Assembly: GCA_937863685.1 (NCBI GenBank)
Contig: CALMGM010000005.1
Span: 434,001-498,000, forward strand
DNA length: 64,000 nt
Source: an uncultured bacterium
Lineage (GTDB): Bacteria; Edwardsbacteria; AC1; EtOH8
Direction: 5' to 3'
The position numbers and the translations under genes are program-made. Position 1 is the first letter of the stretch; each line of letters begins with the position of its first letter. Below, in pieces: positions 23,304-32,251 of the stretch. Below the pieces are notes generated by a model, which worked only from the letters and a program-made list of their open reading frames with translations, was not told where the DNA came from and ran no database searches.

Positions 23304-24416
23304 TCATTCCGTCACCACGAATTTCCCATCCCTGACCACCCACATCACATAGGGGCTGCTGCTCAGGTCGCCGTTGGCGTCGAACGAGAGCGCCCCCCGG
23401 GCCACATTGAAGGTGTTGTTGTGAATGACCTCCGCCAGCTTGGCGCCGTCGGTGCTCTTGGCCAGCTCGATGCCCTTGAGGATGATGTTGGCGGCGTCGT
23501 AGGCGTACAGCGAATAGGGCCCCACCGGGCCGTACTTGGCCTGGTAGTCCCGCATGAAATTCCTGGCGCTGGCCAGCTTCTCGAAATCCGGCCCGTAGGA
23601 CAGGTAGGTGCCCTCGGCGTTCCTGCCGGCCAGGTTGAGATATTCCTGGTCGATGGTGGCGTCGCCCGACACGAATATTGCCTTGATCCCCAGCCGCCGC
23701 ATCTGGGTGACCAGCAGTCCGGCCTCGGGGTAGTACCCGCCGAAGAAGATAACTTCCGGATTGAGCGGCTTGAACTTGGTCAGCACCGCCGAGAAATCCT
23801 TGTCGCCCTGGGTGATGTGCTCGTAGGCGACAACATTGACCTCCGGCCCCAGGTTCTTGACGAAGTCCCGGGCCAGCCCCTGGCCGTAGGTGGTCTTGTC
23901 ATCCAGCACCGCCACCCGCTTCTTCTTGAGAACGTCGCGCACGAAGTGGGCGTCATACTCCGCCTGCTGGTCATCCCGGCCGCAGGCCCTAAAAACCGTG
24001 GCCCGTTTTTCCTTGAGGGTCAGATCTCCGTTGGTGGACGACGGCGTGATCTGGACCACCCCGGATTCGTAATAGACCGCCGAGGCCGGAATGGTGCAGG
24101 ACGATCCATAGTGCCCCACCACCGCCGCCACGTTCTGGTTGACCAGCTTGTTGGCCACCGCCACCGCGTCCTTGGGATCGCCCCGGTCGTCCTCGTAGAC
24201 CACCTCGATCTGCTTGCCCAGCACCCCGCCCCGCGCGTTCCATTCCTCCGCCGCCAGGCGGACCCCGTTCAGAAAGTCCATCCCCTGCTTGGCCTGCGGC
24301 CCGGTCATCGGCCCGGCCACCCCGATCTTGACGGTGCGCGGCCCCAGATTGCAGGAAGACAGTATCAGCAGGGAGGCGCCCAGCAACGCAATAAATGCGA
24401 TCAGTGTTCTTTTCAT
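23304..24416 (-). CDS. ABC transporter substrate-binding lipoprotein, Leu/Ile/Val-type (LivK family)
   Basis: 370 residues from the ATG at 24416 (AGGAGGG 4 bases before). Lipoprotein signal peptide with lipobox (MKRTLIAFIALLGASLLILSSC). Then the periplasmic-binding-protein fold of type I: VKIGVAGPMTGPQAKQG, ARGGVLGKQIEVVYEDD, AAVVGHYGSSCTIPAS (ligand loop), ITPSSTNGDLT, FRACGRDDQQAE, VLDDKTTYGQGLA. These are hallmarks of branched-chain amino acid / amide binding proteins. No LivH, LivM, LivG or LivF gene is adjacent, so the permease is elsewhere or the protein is a sensor-type binder. It has its own terminator. Confidence 0.85.
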   Translation of the reverse strand: MKRTLIAFIALLGASLLILSSCNLGPRTVKIGVAGPMTGPQAKQGMDFLNGVRLAAEEWNARGGVLGKQIEVVYEDDRGDPKDAVAVANKLVNQNVAAVVGHYGSSCTIPASAVYYESGVVQITPSSTNGDLTLKEKRATVFRACGRDDQQAEYDAHFVRDVLKKKRVAVLDDKTTYGQGLARDFVKNLGPEVNVVAYEHITQGDKDFSAVLTKFKPLNPEVIFFGGYYPEAGLLVTQMRRLGIKAIFVSGDATIDQEYLNLAGRNAEGTYLSYGPDFEKLASARNFMRDYQAKYGPVGPYSLYAYDAANIILKGIELAKSTDGAKLAEVIHNNTFNVARGALSFDANGDLSSSPYVMWVVRDGKFVVTE

Positions 24417-25084
24417 GGTCCCTCCTATTTTATTGTTTATTGCTACAATCATAGACTGCTGTCAAATTGGCCATGTCATTCTCGCGCAGGCGGGAATCCA
24501 GCCAAGAATATAGATCACCGCCGAGGTTTATCCCGCACCGTGATAAAGCCTGTCACACTGAGAAGGCTGGCCTGCCTGACAAATTGAATGTGTGAGTATT
24601 ATGGTGACAAAATATGGGATTGCTTCATCTGCACGGCAGGGTGTGTTTTCGCAATGACTGTAACGATCCAATTATCTTTGCGTCACTTCGATAAACACAG
24701 TGCATCGCTTGGCGGTGAAAGGCCGCGAGCCATGGCACACACTTGCCCGCCTATATGGACCACTTGCTAATGGCGGGGATTAACACGGATCGGGCAGCTT
24801 GCCCGCTCGTGCCACAGGCAGATCCGCCTATATGGATTTACTTGTTGTGGCGGACTATATGGACTACTTGCTAATGGCGGGGATCCACACGGATCTTTTC
24901 TGAATAACCAGCAACCAATAACTATTTACTAAAAATCCTTGGTGCCTTTGTGTCTTAGTGGTTCAAAAGCATGGATTCCTGTCTTCACAGGAATGACAAG
25001 TTTGCCCGGCATCAAGCAAAAAACCTGTGTCTTGTGTCTCTTTGCGTTCTTTGCGGTTCAAAAGCCTCCGCGGCAAATAAACCC
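24417..25084. other. 668-base gene-free region with dispersed repeats
   Basis: Contains the lipoprotein leader with a TTGACA (24465-24460) but no convincing -10, and the repeat block 24740-24895. The rest shows no coding signal. Confidence 0.55.
24740..24895. repeat. dispersed GCCCGCC...GGCGGG repeats, tandem pair
   Basis: Two copies of CTATATGGA...TTGCTAATGGCGGGGAT followed by ACACGGATC (about 24749-24790 and 24855-24895). The longer stretch 24810-24885 resembles 11686-11765. Shorter relatives occur at 16768-16806 and 23107-23140. Confidence 0.65.
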
Positions 25085-25204
25085 TCACTGCCCGCCGTTG
25101 TTGTCCCCCGGCTTCTCCGAAAATATCTTCCCGAAGGTATAGACCACCAAAAAAAGAATGGTGGCCCAGGATAGGGCCATGAATATCGCGCCCCAGACGC
25201 TCAT
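25085..25204 (-). CDS. 39-residue small subunit of the NSS transporter (MetS-like)
   Basis: MSVWGAIFMALSWATILFLV begins the protein; it continues with VYTFGKIFSEKPGD and ends NNGGQ. One transmembrane helix and a short polar tail. AGGAGG lies 6 bases before the ATG. It follows the transporter gene by 113 bases on the same strand. Bacterial methionine/alanine transporters of the NSS family (MetP) are commonly encoded with such a tiny membrane protein (MetS), which this resembles in length, position and layout. Confidence 0.7.
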   Translation of the reverse strand: MSVWGAIFMALSWATILFLVVYTFGKIFSEKPGDNNGGQ

Positions 25205-25317
25205 CGCACGCCTCCTTGTAATAATTGATACCCTTGCTTAATCGTGATCCCCGAAGATGAGAACTTGTGAAGTTGAGATGACAGGATATCATCTGAACTT
25301 CTGTACCTCTTATCTTC

Positions 25318-26898
25318 TCATCCTCTGATTTTCTCACCTTCACCGGAGCTACCGTTCTTTCTCTTGCCCCAGGCCCTGGCCACCATGGCCGCCAGCGCCG
25401 CCCCCAAGAGCAGGATCAATATCCGGGCCCCCCACATGTAGGGCCGGTCGGCCGCGGCAATGCCCTTCAGGGCGATGAACGGCCAGAACTGCTGGTAGGA
25501 CCACACCCCCAGCAGGATCAGCAGATAGGCCGGGGTGACGTATTTGATGATGGGCTGGTAGATCGCGGGGATCTTCATCCGGGCCCCCTGGTGCATCTCC
25601 CGCCAGCCCTTGTCCATGCCGAACACCCAGGCGAACAGGATGATCTCGATGGCGGCGAACACCACCAGGAACAATGTGCCGCCCCAGAAATCCAGCTCAT
25701 CCACGAAGCCATGGGCCAAAAAGAAAATGGCGGGCAGGCAGGCCAGCAGAGAGACTGCACCCAGTGCCAGCACCGATTTCCTTCGGTTCCACCCCAGTTC
25801 GTCTTCAAGGAATGACACCGCCGGCTGGATCAGGGACACCGAGGAGGTGATGCCGGCGATGAACAGCAGCAAGAACCACAGGCCGGAGAACAGCGTCCCC
25901 ATCGGGATCTTCCCGAAGATCATGGGCATGGTCACGAATCCCAGGTTGAAGGTCCCGCTTTGGGCGGCGCTTAAGGCGCCGGCAGAACCGCCTAGGAAGA
26001 TGAAAGCCGCCGGGATGACGATGGACCCGCCCAGGATCACCTCGCAGAACTCGTTGGTGGCCGAGGCGGTCAGGCCGGACAGGGCCACGTCGTCGTTCTT
26101 CCGCAGGTAGCTGGCGTAGGTGAGGATCACCCCGATGCCAACCGACAGGGTGAAGAAGATCTGACCGGCGGCTTCGATCCATACCTTGGCGCTGGTCAAC
26201 TGCGAGAAGTCGGGATTCCAGACGAAGCCCAATGCGTTCTTTACCGACAGTTCAGGCAGGGAAGCATCCGGCGTGCCCAGGGACAGCACCCGAATGGCCA
26301 GAATGACGCCCAACACCAGAAGGACCGGCATGCCGTATTTGGAAAGCTTTTCGATTCCGCCCTGCAGGCCTTTATAGATGAAAAAGAAATTGATCAGAAA
26401 GGTCAAGCCGAAGAACAGCAGGGCCGGACCCAGCCCGGAGAAATAATTATTATGCACCAGGCCCTGGTATCCGGAAAGGAAGGCCTTCATCTCCTCCTGT
26501 CCCGATCCGAACGGCAGGTGTCCGGTAAAGGAATACCAGGCGTAGGCCAGGGTCCAGGATTCGATGTACATGTAATAGATCAGGATCACGAAGGGCCCCA
26601 GGATGCCGATGATGCCCAGATATTTGGCCCAGCGTCCGGTCCCGTCCAGCTTGTCAAATATGCCCGGCGCGGTGCCGTGGCCCAGTTGCCCGCCCATCCG
26701 GCCCAGGGTCCACTCCACCCACATCAGGGGAATGCCCAAAAGCAGGAAGGCAACAAAATAGGGGATCATAAAGGCTCCGCCGCCGTTGAGCACCGCCTTG
26801 GCCGGGAAACGTAAAAAATTTCCCAGCCCCACCGCGCTGCCGGCCACCGCCAGTATCACCCCCAGTTTTGAACCCCAGTGTTCTCTTTTATCAGGCAT
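25318..26898 (-). CDS. sodium-dependent amino acid transporter, NSS (SLC6/LeuT) family
   Basis: 526 residues, about 12 transmembrane helices. AAGGAG lies 6 bases before the ATG. The N-terminus KREHWGSKLGVILAVAGSAV and the first-helix motif AVGLGNFLRFP (usual form AVGLGNxWRFP) mark the NSS family. The unwound-helix and Na+ site regions lie here and in ITSSVSLIQPAVSFLEDELG. Imports an amino acid with Na+ across the inner membrane; methionine or alanine-type substrates are suggested by the small subunit that follows, not by residues. Trp to Leu in the first motif is a minor variant. Confidence 0.9.
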   Translation of the reverse strand: MPDKREHWGSKLGVILAVAGSAVGLGNFLRFPAKAVLNGGGAFMIPYFVAFLLLGIPLMWVEWTLGRMGGQLGHGTAPGIFDKLDGTGRWAKYLGIIGILGPFVILIYYMYIESWTLAYAWYSFTGHLPFGSGQEEMKAFLSGYQGLVHNNYFSGLGPALLFFGLTFLINFFFIYKGLQGGIEKLSKYGMPVLLVLGVILAIRVLSLGTPDASLPELSVKNALGFVWNPDFSQLTSAKVWIEAAGQIFFTLSVGIGVILTYASYLRKNDDVALSGLTASATNEFCEVILGGSIVIPAAFIFLGGSAGALSAAQSGTFNLGFVTMPMIFGKIPMGTLFSGLWFLLLFIAGITSSVSLIQPAVSFLEDELGWNRRKSVLALGAVSLLACLPAIFFLAHGFVDELDFWGGTLFLVVFAAIEIILFAWVFGMDKGWREMHQGARMKIPAIYQPIIKYVTPAYLLILLGVWSYQQFWPFIALKGIAAADRPYMWGARILILLLGAALAAMVARAWGKRKNGSSGEGEKIRG

Positions 26899-26965
26899 GA
26901 CTGCTCCTTACTATTTCATGTGTAATAAGTGCAATGCGAACAAAACGAGAAAAGGGATTTAAGGA

Positions 26966-27328
26966 TCACTTTTTATTTTTTACCTTGGCGATCATCCTGC
27001 TTATCATTGCGGATAAACCAAAAGCCCTCTGGGAAAGACCTTGATACAAATGGTCATCGAATATTTTTTGATCATGGGCTATCACCAGATGACTCCTCAG
27101 CTCACCGCAGGAGCCTTTGGCTATGAACAAAAATCTGGCAAATTCAGCCTGGCTGGACCTCTCATAGCCCTCGGCAATGTTGGCCATTACCGAGACAGCC
27201 GCTCTTTGCATCTGGTCGTTAAGGGACCTGTATTTTGAAAAAGATTGCCTGCCGGTCAGTGCGAAAATCTGATTGGCCAGCTCTCTGGCCTTTTGCCATA
27301 TTATCAATTCTTCGAAGGTCTTGCCCAT
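26966..27328 (-). CDS. four-helix-bundle protein (23S rRNA intervening-sequence protein family)
   Basis: 120 residues from the ATG at 27328 (an upstream GTG at 27376 is possible). Family pattern: FEELIIWQKARELANQIF, SLNDQMQRAAVSVMANIAEG, FARFLFIAKGSCGELRSHL. These proteins were first seen in rRNA intervening sequences but are common as free genes in many phyla. They fold as a helical bundle and their role is unknown. No rRNA is nearby. Confidence 0.85.
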   Translation of the reverse strand: MGKTFEELIIWQKARELANQIFALTGRQSFSKYRSLNDQMQRAAVSVMANIAEGYERSSQAEFARFLFIAKGSCGELRSHLVIAHDQKIFDDHLYQGLSQRAFGLSAMISRMIAKVKNKK

Positions 27329-27394
27329 ATCGTTTTCACCGTATTGATCTTTTTGAACATTTTCCCTCTCTGCCACACATTTTAACAGACCATT

Positions 27395-28153
27395 TCAATC
27401 AAATAGATATTTTCCGTTATTGTCGATGGTGACCTTGGGAACCCGGCCCGATGATTGGAACCGGTCATAGCCGATTTTAAGGTTCTCCCAAAACCTTATC
27501 AGGCCGGCATCCCCGGCATATTCCCTTTTGAGGGACGCAAAGTTCAGGCTGTCCAATCTGGCCGGAAAGACATGCACCGGGATCCTGGCCTGCCCGGCGG
27601 CCCGGGCCTCCACCGCCTGAACGTACAGTTCCTTGATCCTGTCGTCGGTGATGGGGACACAGCCGATGGTCACGCAGTCGCCGTGGATGTAGATGGCGCC
27701 CCCGGGATCGCTCCCCTTTTTGAGGATCCGGTCGGAGCGGTTGGGATAGCTGATGCCCAGCGACAGATGGAAATTGCTGGCCGGGTTGAAATGGCCGATG
27801 TGATAAAAGCCCTCCGGCACCTGCAGGTCGCCCCGGGCCCGCTTGGGTCCCAATTCCCCGGACGAGGAACAGATGTCATAGGTTTCGGCCAGCCGGTATC
27901 CGTTCTGCCCCGGTCCGGTCCAGACCTCCAGCTGCTTCTCCCTTTTGAATATCCGGATGAAGATGTTGGCTGGCGGGTAGGACAGCCTCCTCTCTGAATA
28001 TACTGTCTTGAGCCGCGGCTCTTTTTCGATGAAGGCCGCCCGCACCCGGGAATGCTCCAGCTGGCGCTGCTTGAAGGCCGGCTGGGCCATGGCTTCCCCG
28101 CACAGCCATAGCCACAGGCTGATGGCCAGAATTATTATGTGCCGCTTGGCCAT
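27395..28153 (-). CDS. exported L,D-transpeptidase (YkuD domain, YafK-like)
   Basis: 252 residues. GGAGGTGA precedes the ATG by 5 bases. Signal peptide to about residue 23 (..LWLWLCGEAMA). The catalytic segment GGAIYIHGDCVTIGCVPITD carries the HxxxxxxGC-type signature of YkuD L,D-transpeptidases (nucleophile Cys in IGC). The YafK-like subfamily acts in the periplasm on peptidoglycan or on protein-peptidoglycan links. The C-terminal segment after the catalytic domain (about 200-252) is typical of this subfamily. Confidence 0.85.
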   Translation of the reverse strand: MAKRHIIILAISLWLWLCGEAMAQPAFKQRQLEHSRVRAAFIEKEPRLKTVYSERRLSYPPANIFIRIFKREKQLEVWTGPGQNGYRLAETYDICSSSGELGPKRARGDLQVPEGFYHIGHFNPASNFHLSLGISYPNRSDRILKKGSDPGGAIYIHGDCVTIGCVPITDDRIKELYVQAVEARAAGQARIPVHVFPARLDSLNFASLKREYAGDAGLIRFWENLKIGYDRFQSSGRVPKVTIDNNGKYLFD

Positions 28154-28217
28154 GTTGTCACCTCCACCGGGTGCTGTCTGCCGTATACTGAATACCCCTT
28201 CTGCCCACAGGTCCGGA

Positions 28218-29423
28218 TCACATATTCTTCTTGATCATCGTCGCCAGCCGCCTGATACCCTCCTCGATCTGTTCCTCCGAGGCGTAGGAGAAATTGAGTC
28301 GCATGGTGTTCTGGCCCTTGCCGTCGCAGTGGAAGGCCGAGCCTATCACGTAGGCCACGTTCTCCTCGATGGCCTTGGGAAACAGCTCATTGGCGCTCAT
28401 CTTCTTTGGCAGTTTGACCCACAGGAACAATCCCCCCTCCGGCTTGGTCCACTTGACGCCCTTGGGCATGTTCTTCTTCAGGGCCTTCAGCATCACCTCG
28501 CGCTTTTTACCGTACAGTTTTTTGATGCTCTCTATCTGCTGCAGCAGCAGCCCCCGTTTCATATACTCGGCCACTATCAGCTGATTGAAGGTGGGACAGG
28601 CCAGATCCATGCTCTGCTTGGAGACTATCATCCGGTCGGTCCAGGCGGCCGGAGCCATCAGCCAGGCCAGCCGGAGACCCGGGCACAATATCTTGGAGAA
28701 GGTGCCCAGCACTATCACCTGGTTCTGGGTGTCCAGGCTGTAGATGGGCGGCACGTCATCCCCGGTGAACCGCAGGTCGCGGTAGGGGCTGTCCTCGATG
28801 ATCGGCACTTCGTACTTATAAGCCAGCTCCAGCAGTTTCTTCCGGCGCTCCAGCGGCATGGTCACCCCCGAGGGGTTCTGGAAGTCCGGCACCACGTAGA
28901 TGAATTTGGGCTTCTTTTTCCTCTTGGCCATCCTGGCCAGAACCTTTTCCAGCTTGTCCACCTTCATCCCGTCGTTGTCCTGGGGAATGCCGATCATCTT
29001 GGCCCGGTAGGCCTGAAAGGCCTGCAGTCCGCCGATGTAACTGGGCAGCTCCACGATGATGGGATCGCCCGGATCGATGAACACCTTGGCGATGATGTCC
29101 AGCCCCTGCTGGGAACCGGAGGTGATCATGATGTTCTCGGGATTGATTCCGGCCTTGTGCTGGGACATCCAGTTGGCTATCTCCTGGCGCAGCGGCAGTT
29201 CGCCCTCGGTGGTGCCGTACTGCAAAGCCACGTTCCCTTTTTCCCTCAGCACCTGGCAGGCGATCTCCTCGATGTCCTTTAGCGGGAAGGTCTGGGGGGC
29301 GGGCAGCCCGCCGGCAAAGGAGATCATCTCCGGCTTGCGGGTATGCTTCAACAGCTCGCGGATCTCCGAACGTTTCATGTTCAGGGCGTTCTTGGAATAG
29401 AAAGCGGAAATATCCTTGATCAT
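28218..29423 (-). CDS. PLP-dependent aminotransferase (LysN/2-aminoadipate type, class I/II)
   Basis: 401 residues. GGAGG precedes the ATG. Typical fold-type I features: ISFAGGLPAPQTFPLKDI at the N-terminus, ITSGSQQGLDIIAKVFIDPG, YVVPDFQNPSGVTMPLERR, and the Schiff-base Lys in VLGTFSKILCPGLRLAW. Most similar in layout to 2-aminoadipate / aromatic aminotransferases of the MocR-like branch without the HTH domain. Exact substrate is not resolvable. A single gene; the next one starts 64 bases on. Confidence 0.85.
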   Translation of the reverse strand: MIKDISAFYSKNALNMKRSEIRELLKHTRKPEMISFAGGLPAPQTFPLKDIEEIACQVLREKGNVALQYGTTEGELPLRQEIANWMSQHKAGINPENIMITSGSQQGLDIIAKVFIDPGDPIIVELPSYIGGLQAFQAYRAKMIGIPQDNDGMKVDKLEKVLARMAKRKKKPKFIYVVPDFQNPSGVTMPLERRKKLLELAYKYEVPIIEDSPYRDLRFTGDDVPPIYSLDTQNQVIVLGTFSKILCPGLRLAWLMAPAAWTDRMIVSKQSMDLACPTFNQLIVAEYMKRGLLLQQIESIKKLYGKKREVMLKALKKNMPKGVKWTKPEGGLFLWVKLPKKMSANELFPKAIEENVAYVIGSAFHCDGKGQNTMRLNFSYASEEQIEEGIRRLATMIKKNM

Positions 29424-29445
29424 CGCAGTGCCTCCGTATTTTTAT

Positions 29446-30825
29446 TTATTTTATCATTACTATTTTTTTCGTTGTTCTTTCATTAGCTGCCCCTAGACTA
29501 CAGAAATACAAACCGCAAGCCACTTTTTGCCCAAAATCATTTTTTCCATCCCAAACAATGGAATATTTCCCCGTGTTTTGATTTGAATTAACCAGATTTC
29601 TAATTTTGTTACCTAAGCAGTTGTATATATTTAGTTTTACAAATGTATTCTTTTTTATTTGGTAATCGATTATTGTTTTGTTATTAAAAGGATTGGGATA
29701 ATTATTATTTAAAACCAATAACAATCCATTAATAGGCTTATCCTTCTCGTTTTCTACACCTGACACCCAAGGGTTTATAATAACATAACCCTTTGTAGAA
29801 TCAAGAAAATGATCGAATATTCTTGTCCGCATTGAGACTGTATCTTCAAGTCCCCAATAATTGTAGGTGGCAATAATGTCATTTGCCGTATTGTTAAGAA
29901 TATTCCAATTGTGATTATGATTCAGTACACTATTGTTATCGCATATCCGGTTTGAATAAAGGCTATCACCTCCAATTATTGCAGTCGCACCACTATCAAG
30001 GACAATCCCATTTCCTGTTCCGCTAAAACCATAGTCAACATTATAGCCGCCATTATTCGAATCTATTGTACAGTTAGCAAAAAAGATGCCCTTTGCCTTT
30101 AAAACATATACTCCATAGCCACATCCAGGGTCGTCAAATGCACCCCCAATATCACCTCCCGAGTTATTACGTATTGTATCGGCGATAAATTTGTTGCTGT
30201 CTGCGTTAGATGCTATAAACACGCCATAGCCGTTAAATCCAGAACCATAATGCCAGGAACCGCAATTAGAATAAATATGATTACCAAGAAAAATATTGTT
30301 TGTTGAATAATTATCTACCATCACTCCGCAATTATTGCCCAGACCTAGGGTAGTTTTGTTCTTTGAGTTTTTGATTAAATACATACCATTAAAGCATATC
30401 TGATTGCAATCCAAAGTGCATGTTCGGGCATAATACAAATGAACCCCAAAATATGAATTGCCTCCAATTACACAGTTTCTTATTACGACACCGTTGCTAT
30501 TTGTAATTTTGATCCCATCTCCATTACCAGAAATAAGCAATCTGCTAATAAAGCATCTTCCGACATCATTAATAGTGATCGTATTAGTAATCCCCCTGAC
30601 AATCGTGCTTTCGGGATTTTCACCTATAATAGATAATGAATCATTAAAGAAATCAATATTAACATCTTCATTGTATGTTCCATTAGCAATAAATATTGTA
30701 TCATTATTGCTTGATATACCTATAGCTTCCTGAATTGTAGAATAATCTTGTGGCACTTGAATGATAGTGCCATGGCACACTTGGCAAATTGCAAATAAAA
30801 TAATGATCCCACATATATTTTTCAT
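29446..30825 (-). CDS. secreted right-handed beta-helix protein with C-terminal sorting domain
   Basis: 459 residues. GGAGG lies 7 bases before the ATG. Signal peptide (MKNICGIIILFAICQVCHG). The N-terminal part IIQVPQDYSTIQEAIGISSN opens a NosD/pectate-lyase-like parallel beta-helix (repeated VIRNCVIGGNSYFGVHLYYA-type rungs with many Asn). The last 75 residues are a FlgD-like sorting domain (NNNYPNPFNNKTIIDYQI ... VACGLYFCSLG ... TKKIVMIK). AT-rich compared with its neighbours, so possibly acquired. Probably a surface polysaccharide-binding or lyase-like protein; no catalytic residues identified. Confidence 0.8.
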   Translation of the reverse strand: MKNICGIIILFAICQVCHGTIIQVPQDYSTIQEAIGISSNNDTIFIANGTYNEDVNIDFFNDSLSIIGENPESTIVRGITNTITINDVGRCFISRLLISGNGDGIKITNSNGVVIRNCVIGGNSYFGVHLYYARTCTLDCNQICFNGMYLIKNSKNKTTLGLGNNCGVMVDNYSTNNIFLGNHIYSNCGSWHYGSGFNGYGVFIASNADSNKFIADTIRNNSGGDIGGAFDDPGCGYGVYVLKAKGIFFANCTIDSNNGGYNVDYGFSGTGNGIVLDSGATAIIGGDSLYSNRICDNNSVLNHNHNWNILNNTANDIIATYNYWGLEDTVSMRTRIFDHFLDSTKGYVIINPWVSGVENEKDKPINGLLLVLNNNYPNPFNNKTIIDYQIKKNTFVKLNIYNCLGNKIRNLVNSNQNTGKYSIVWDGKNDFGQKVACGLYFCSLGAANERTTKKIVMIK

Positions 30826-30848
30826 TACTTTACCTCCATCTTTTATTT

Positions 30849-31586
30849 TTACAGCGTAAATTTATCCCCCAGAAACTTCTCCCGGGCCCCGGCATGGGCC
30901 ACGATCTCCTGAGGGGTGCCCGAGGCGAACACCCGGCCCTCGTAGACCACATAGGCTCGGTCGGTGATCTCCAGGGTCTCCCGGACGTTGTGGTCTGTCA
31001 GCAGGACCCCGATGCCGCGCTCCTTGAGCTTGACCACCACCTGCTGGATATCGGTCCGGGCGATGGGGTCTATCCCGGTGAACGGCTCGTCCAAAAGCAG
31101 AAAGGCAGGATTGGTGACCAGGGCCCTGGTCACCTCAACCCGGCGCCGCTCCCCCCCGGATATGGAATGGGCCTTCTTGTCGACCAGATGGGAGATGCTC
31201 AGCTCCTGGAGCAGGTTCTTCAGCCGGTCCTGCCGCTGCTGCTGGCTCAGGGGCATCATCTCCAGGATGGCCATGATGTTCTCGGCCACCGTCAGTTTGC
31301 GGAACACCGAGGACTCCTGGGTCAGGTATCCCAGGCCGTGCCGGGCCCGCTGGTACATCGGCATGTCCGTGATCTCGATGTCATCTAAAAATACCGAACC
31401 TTCGTCGGGCTTGATCAGCCCGGTGATGACGTTGAAGGTGGTGGTCTTGCCGGCCCCGTTGGGCCCCAGCAGCCCCACTATCTCCCCCTGGTTGATCTCG
31501 ATGGAGATGCCGTTCACCGCCCGGTGCTTGCGGTAGCTTTTGTAGATGTCCTTGACCTTGAGAGACCGGTTGTTCATTTCGGCCAT
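30849..31586 (-). CDS. lptB: LPS export ABC transporter ATPase LptB
   Basis: 245 residues. Walker A GLLGPNGAGKTTTFNVITG, the LptB-typical GLGYLTQESSVFRKLTVAEN, signature SISGGERRRVEV, Walker B FLLLDEPFTGIDP and switch His in LTDHNVRET. Powers transport of lipopolysaccharide from the inner membrane to the cell surface with LptFG/LptC, which are not in the window. Start at 31586 is supported by AAGGA 9 bases upstream; the internal ATG at 31577 would give a 4-base overlap with lolD. Translationally coupled to lolD. Confidence 0.9.
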   Translation of the reverse strand: MAEMNNRSLKVKDIYKSYRKHRAVNGISIEINQGEIVGLLGPNGAGKTTTFNVITGLIKPDEGSVFLDDIEITDMPMYQRARHGLGYLTQESSVFRKLTVAENIMAILEMMPLSQQQRQDRLKNLLQELSISHLVDKKAHSISGGERRRVEVTRALVTNPAFLLLDEPFTGIDPIARTDIQQVVVKLKERGIGVLLTDHNVRETLEITDRAYVVYEGRVFASGTPQEIVAHAGAREKFLGDKFTL

Positions 31587-32251
31587 AGCTTCCCATCCTT
31601 CAATTCCATTATCCGTTCGGCCCGCTTGGCCAGTTCGTTGTTATGGGTCACCAGCACCAGGGCGATGTTCCTTTCCCGGTTCATTCGCCACAGCAGGTCG
31701 GCCACCGCTCCCCCCGACCGGCTGTCCAGGTTCCCGGTGGGCTCGTCGGCCAGGATGACCTCCGGCGAATTGGCCAGGGCCCGGGCCACCGCCACCCGCT
31801 GCTGTTCACCACCCGAAAGCTCCGAGGGCCGGTGCAGACATCTCTCCTTGAGGCCCACCTGGTCCATCAGCTCTTCGGCCCGGGACATGGCCTCGGGTCT
31901 TCCCATTCCGCCGACCAGCAGGGGCAGGGCCACGTTCTCGACAGCCGTGAACTCCGGCAGCAGATGGTGGAACTGGAAGACGAAACCGATGTTTTTATTC
32001 CTGGCCCCGGCCAGGTCGTGGTCGGCCAACTGCGAGGTGTCCTGGCCGCCCAGCAGGATCTTTCCCTCGGTGGGCCGATCCAGGCATCCCAGGATGTGCA
32101 GTAAAGTGGATTTCCCTGATCCGGAGGCTCCCGCAATGGCTGCGGTCTGTCCTTTTCCGATGGAGAAGGACAGACCGGCCAGCACTTTAAGATCGCCTTT
32201 GGGGGCCTGGAATATCCGGCTTACATTCATGGCATCTATCACTGCGGCCAT
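31574..32251 (-). CDS. lolD: lipoprotein-releasing-type ABC transporter ATPase (LolD/MacB-like)
   Basis: 225 residues. Walker A AIAGASGSGKSTLLHILGCL, Q-loop GFVFQFHHLLPEFTAVENV (typical LolD), signature LSGGEQQRVAVARAL, Walker B VILADEPTGNLD, switch LVTHN. LolCDE extracts lipoproteins from the inner membrane. No LolC/LolE permease is adjacent; the upstream gene is an MFS transporter whose stop directly abuts this start. Function as LolD is likely from sequence, but MacB-type ATPases are close relatives. Confidence 0.75.
   Translation of the reverse strand: MAAVIDAMNVSRIFQAPKGDLKVLAGLSFSIGKGQTAAIAGASGSGKSTLLHILGCLDRPTEGKILLGGQDTSQLADHDLAGARNKNIGFVFQFHHLLPEFTAVENVALPLLVGGMGRPEAMSRAEELMDQVGLKERCLHRPSELSGGEQQRVAVARALANSPEVILADEPTGNLDSRSGGAVADLLWRMNRERNIALVLVTHNNELAKRAERIMELKDGKLWPK

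Noticed and set aside
26966-27328. Evidence for a nearby 23S rRNA gene
   Set aside because: The four-helix-bundle family name refers to rRNA insertions, but no rRNA sequence is visible around it.
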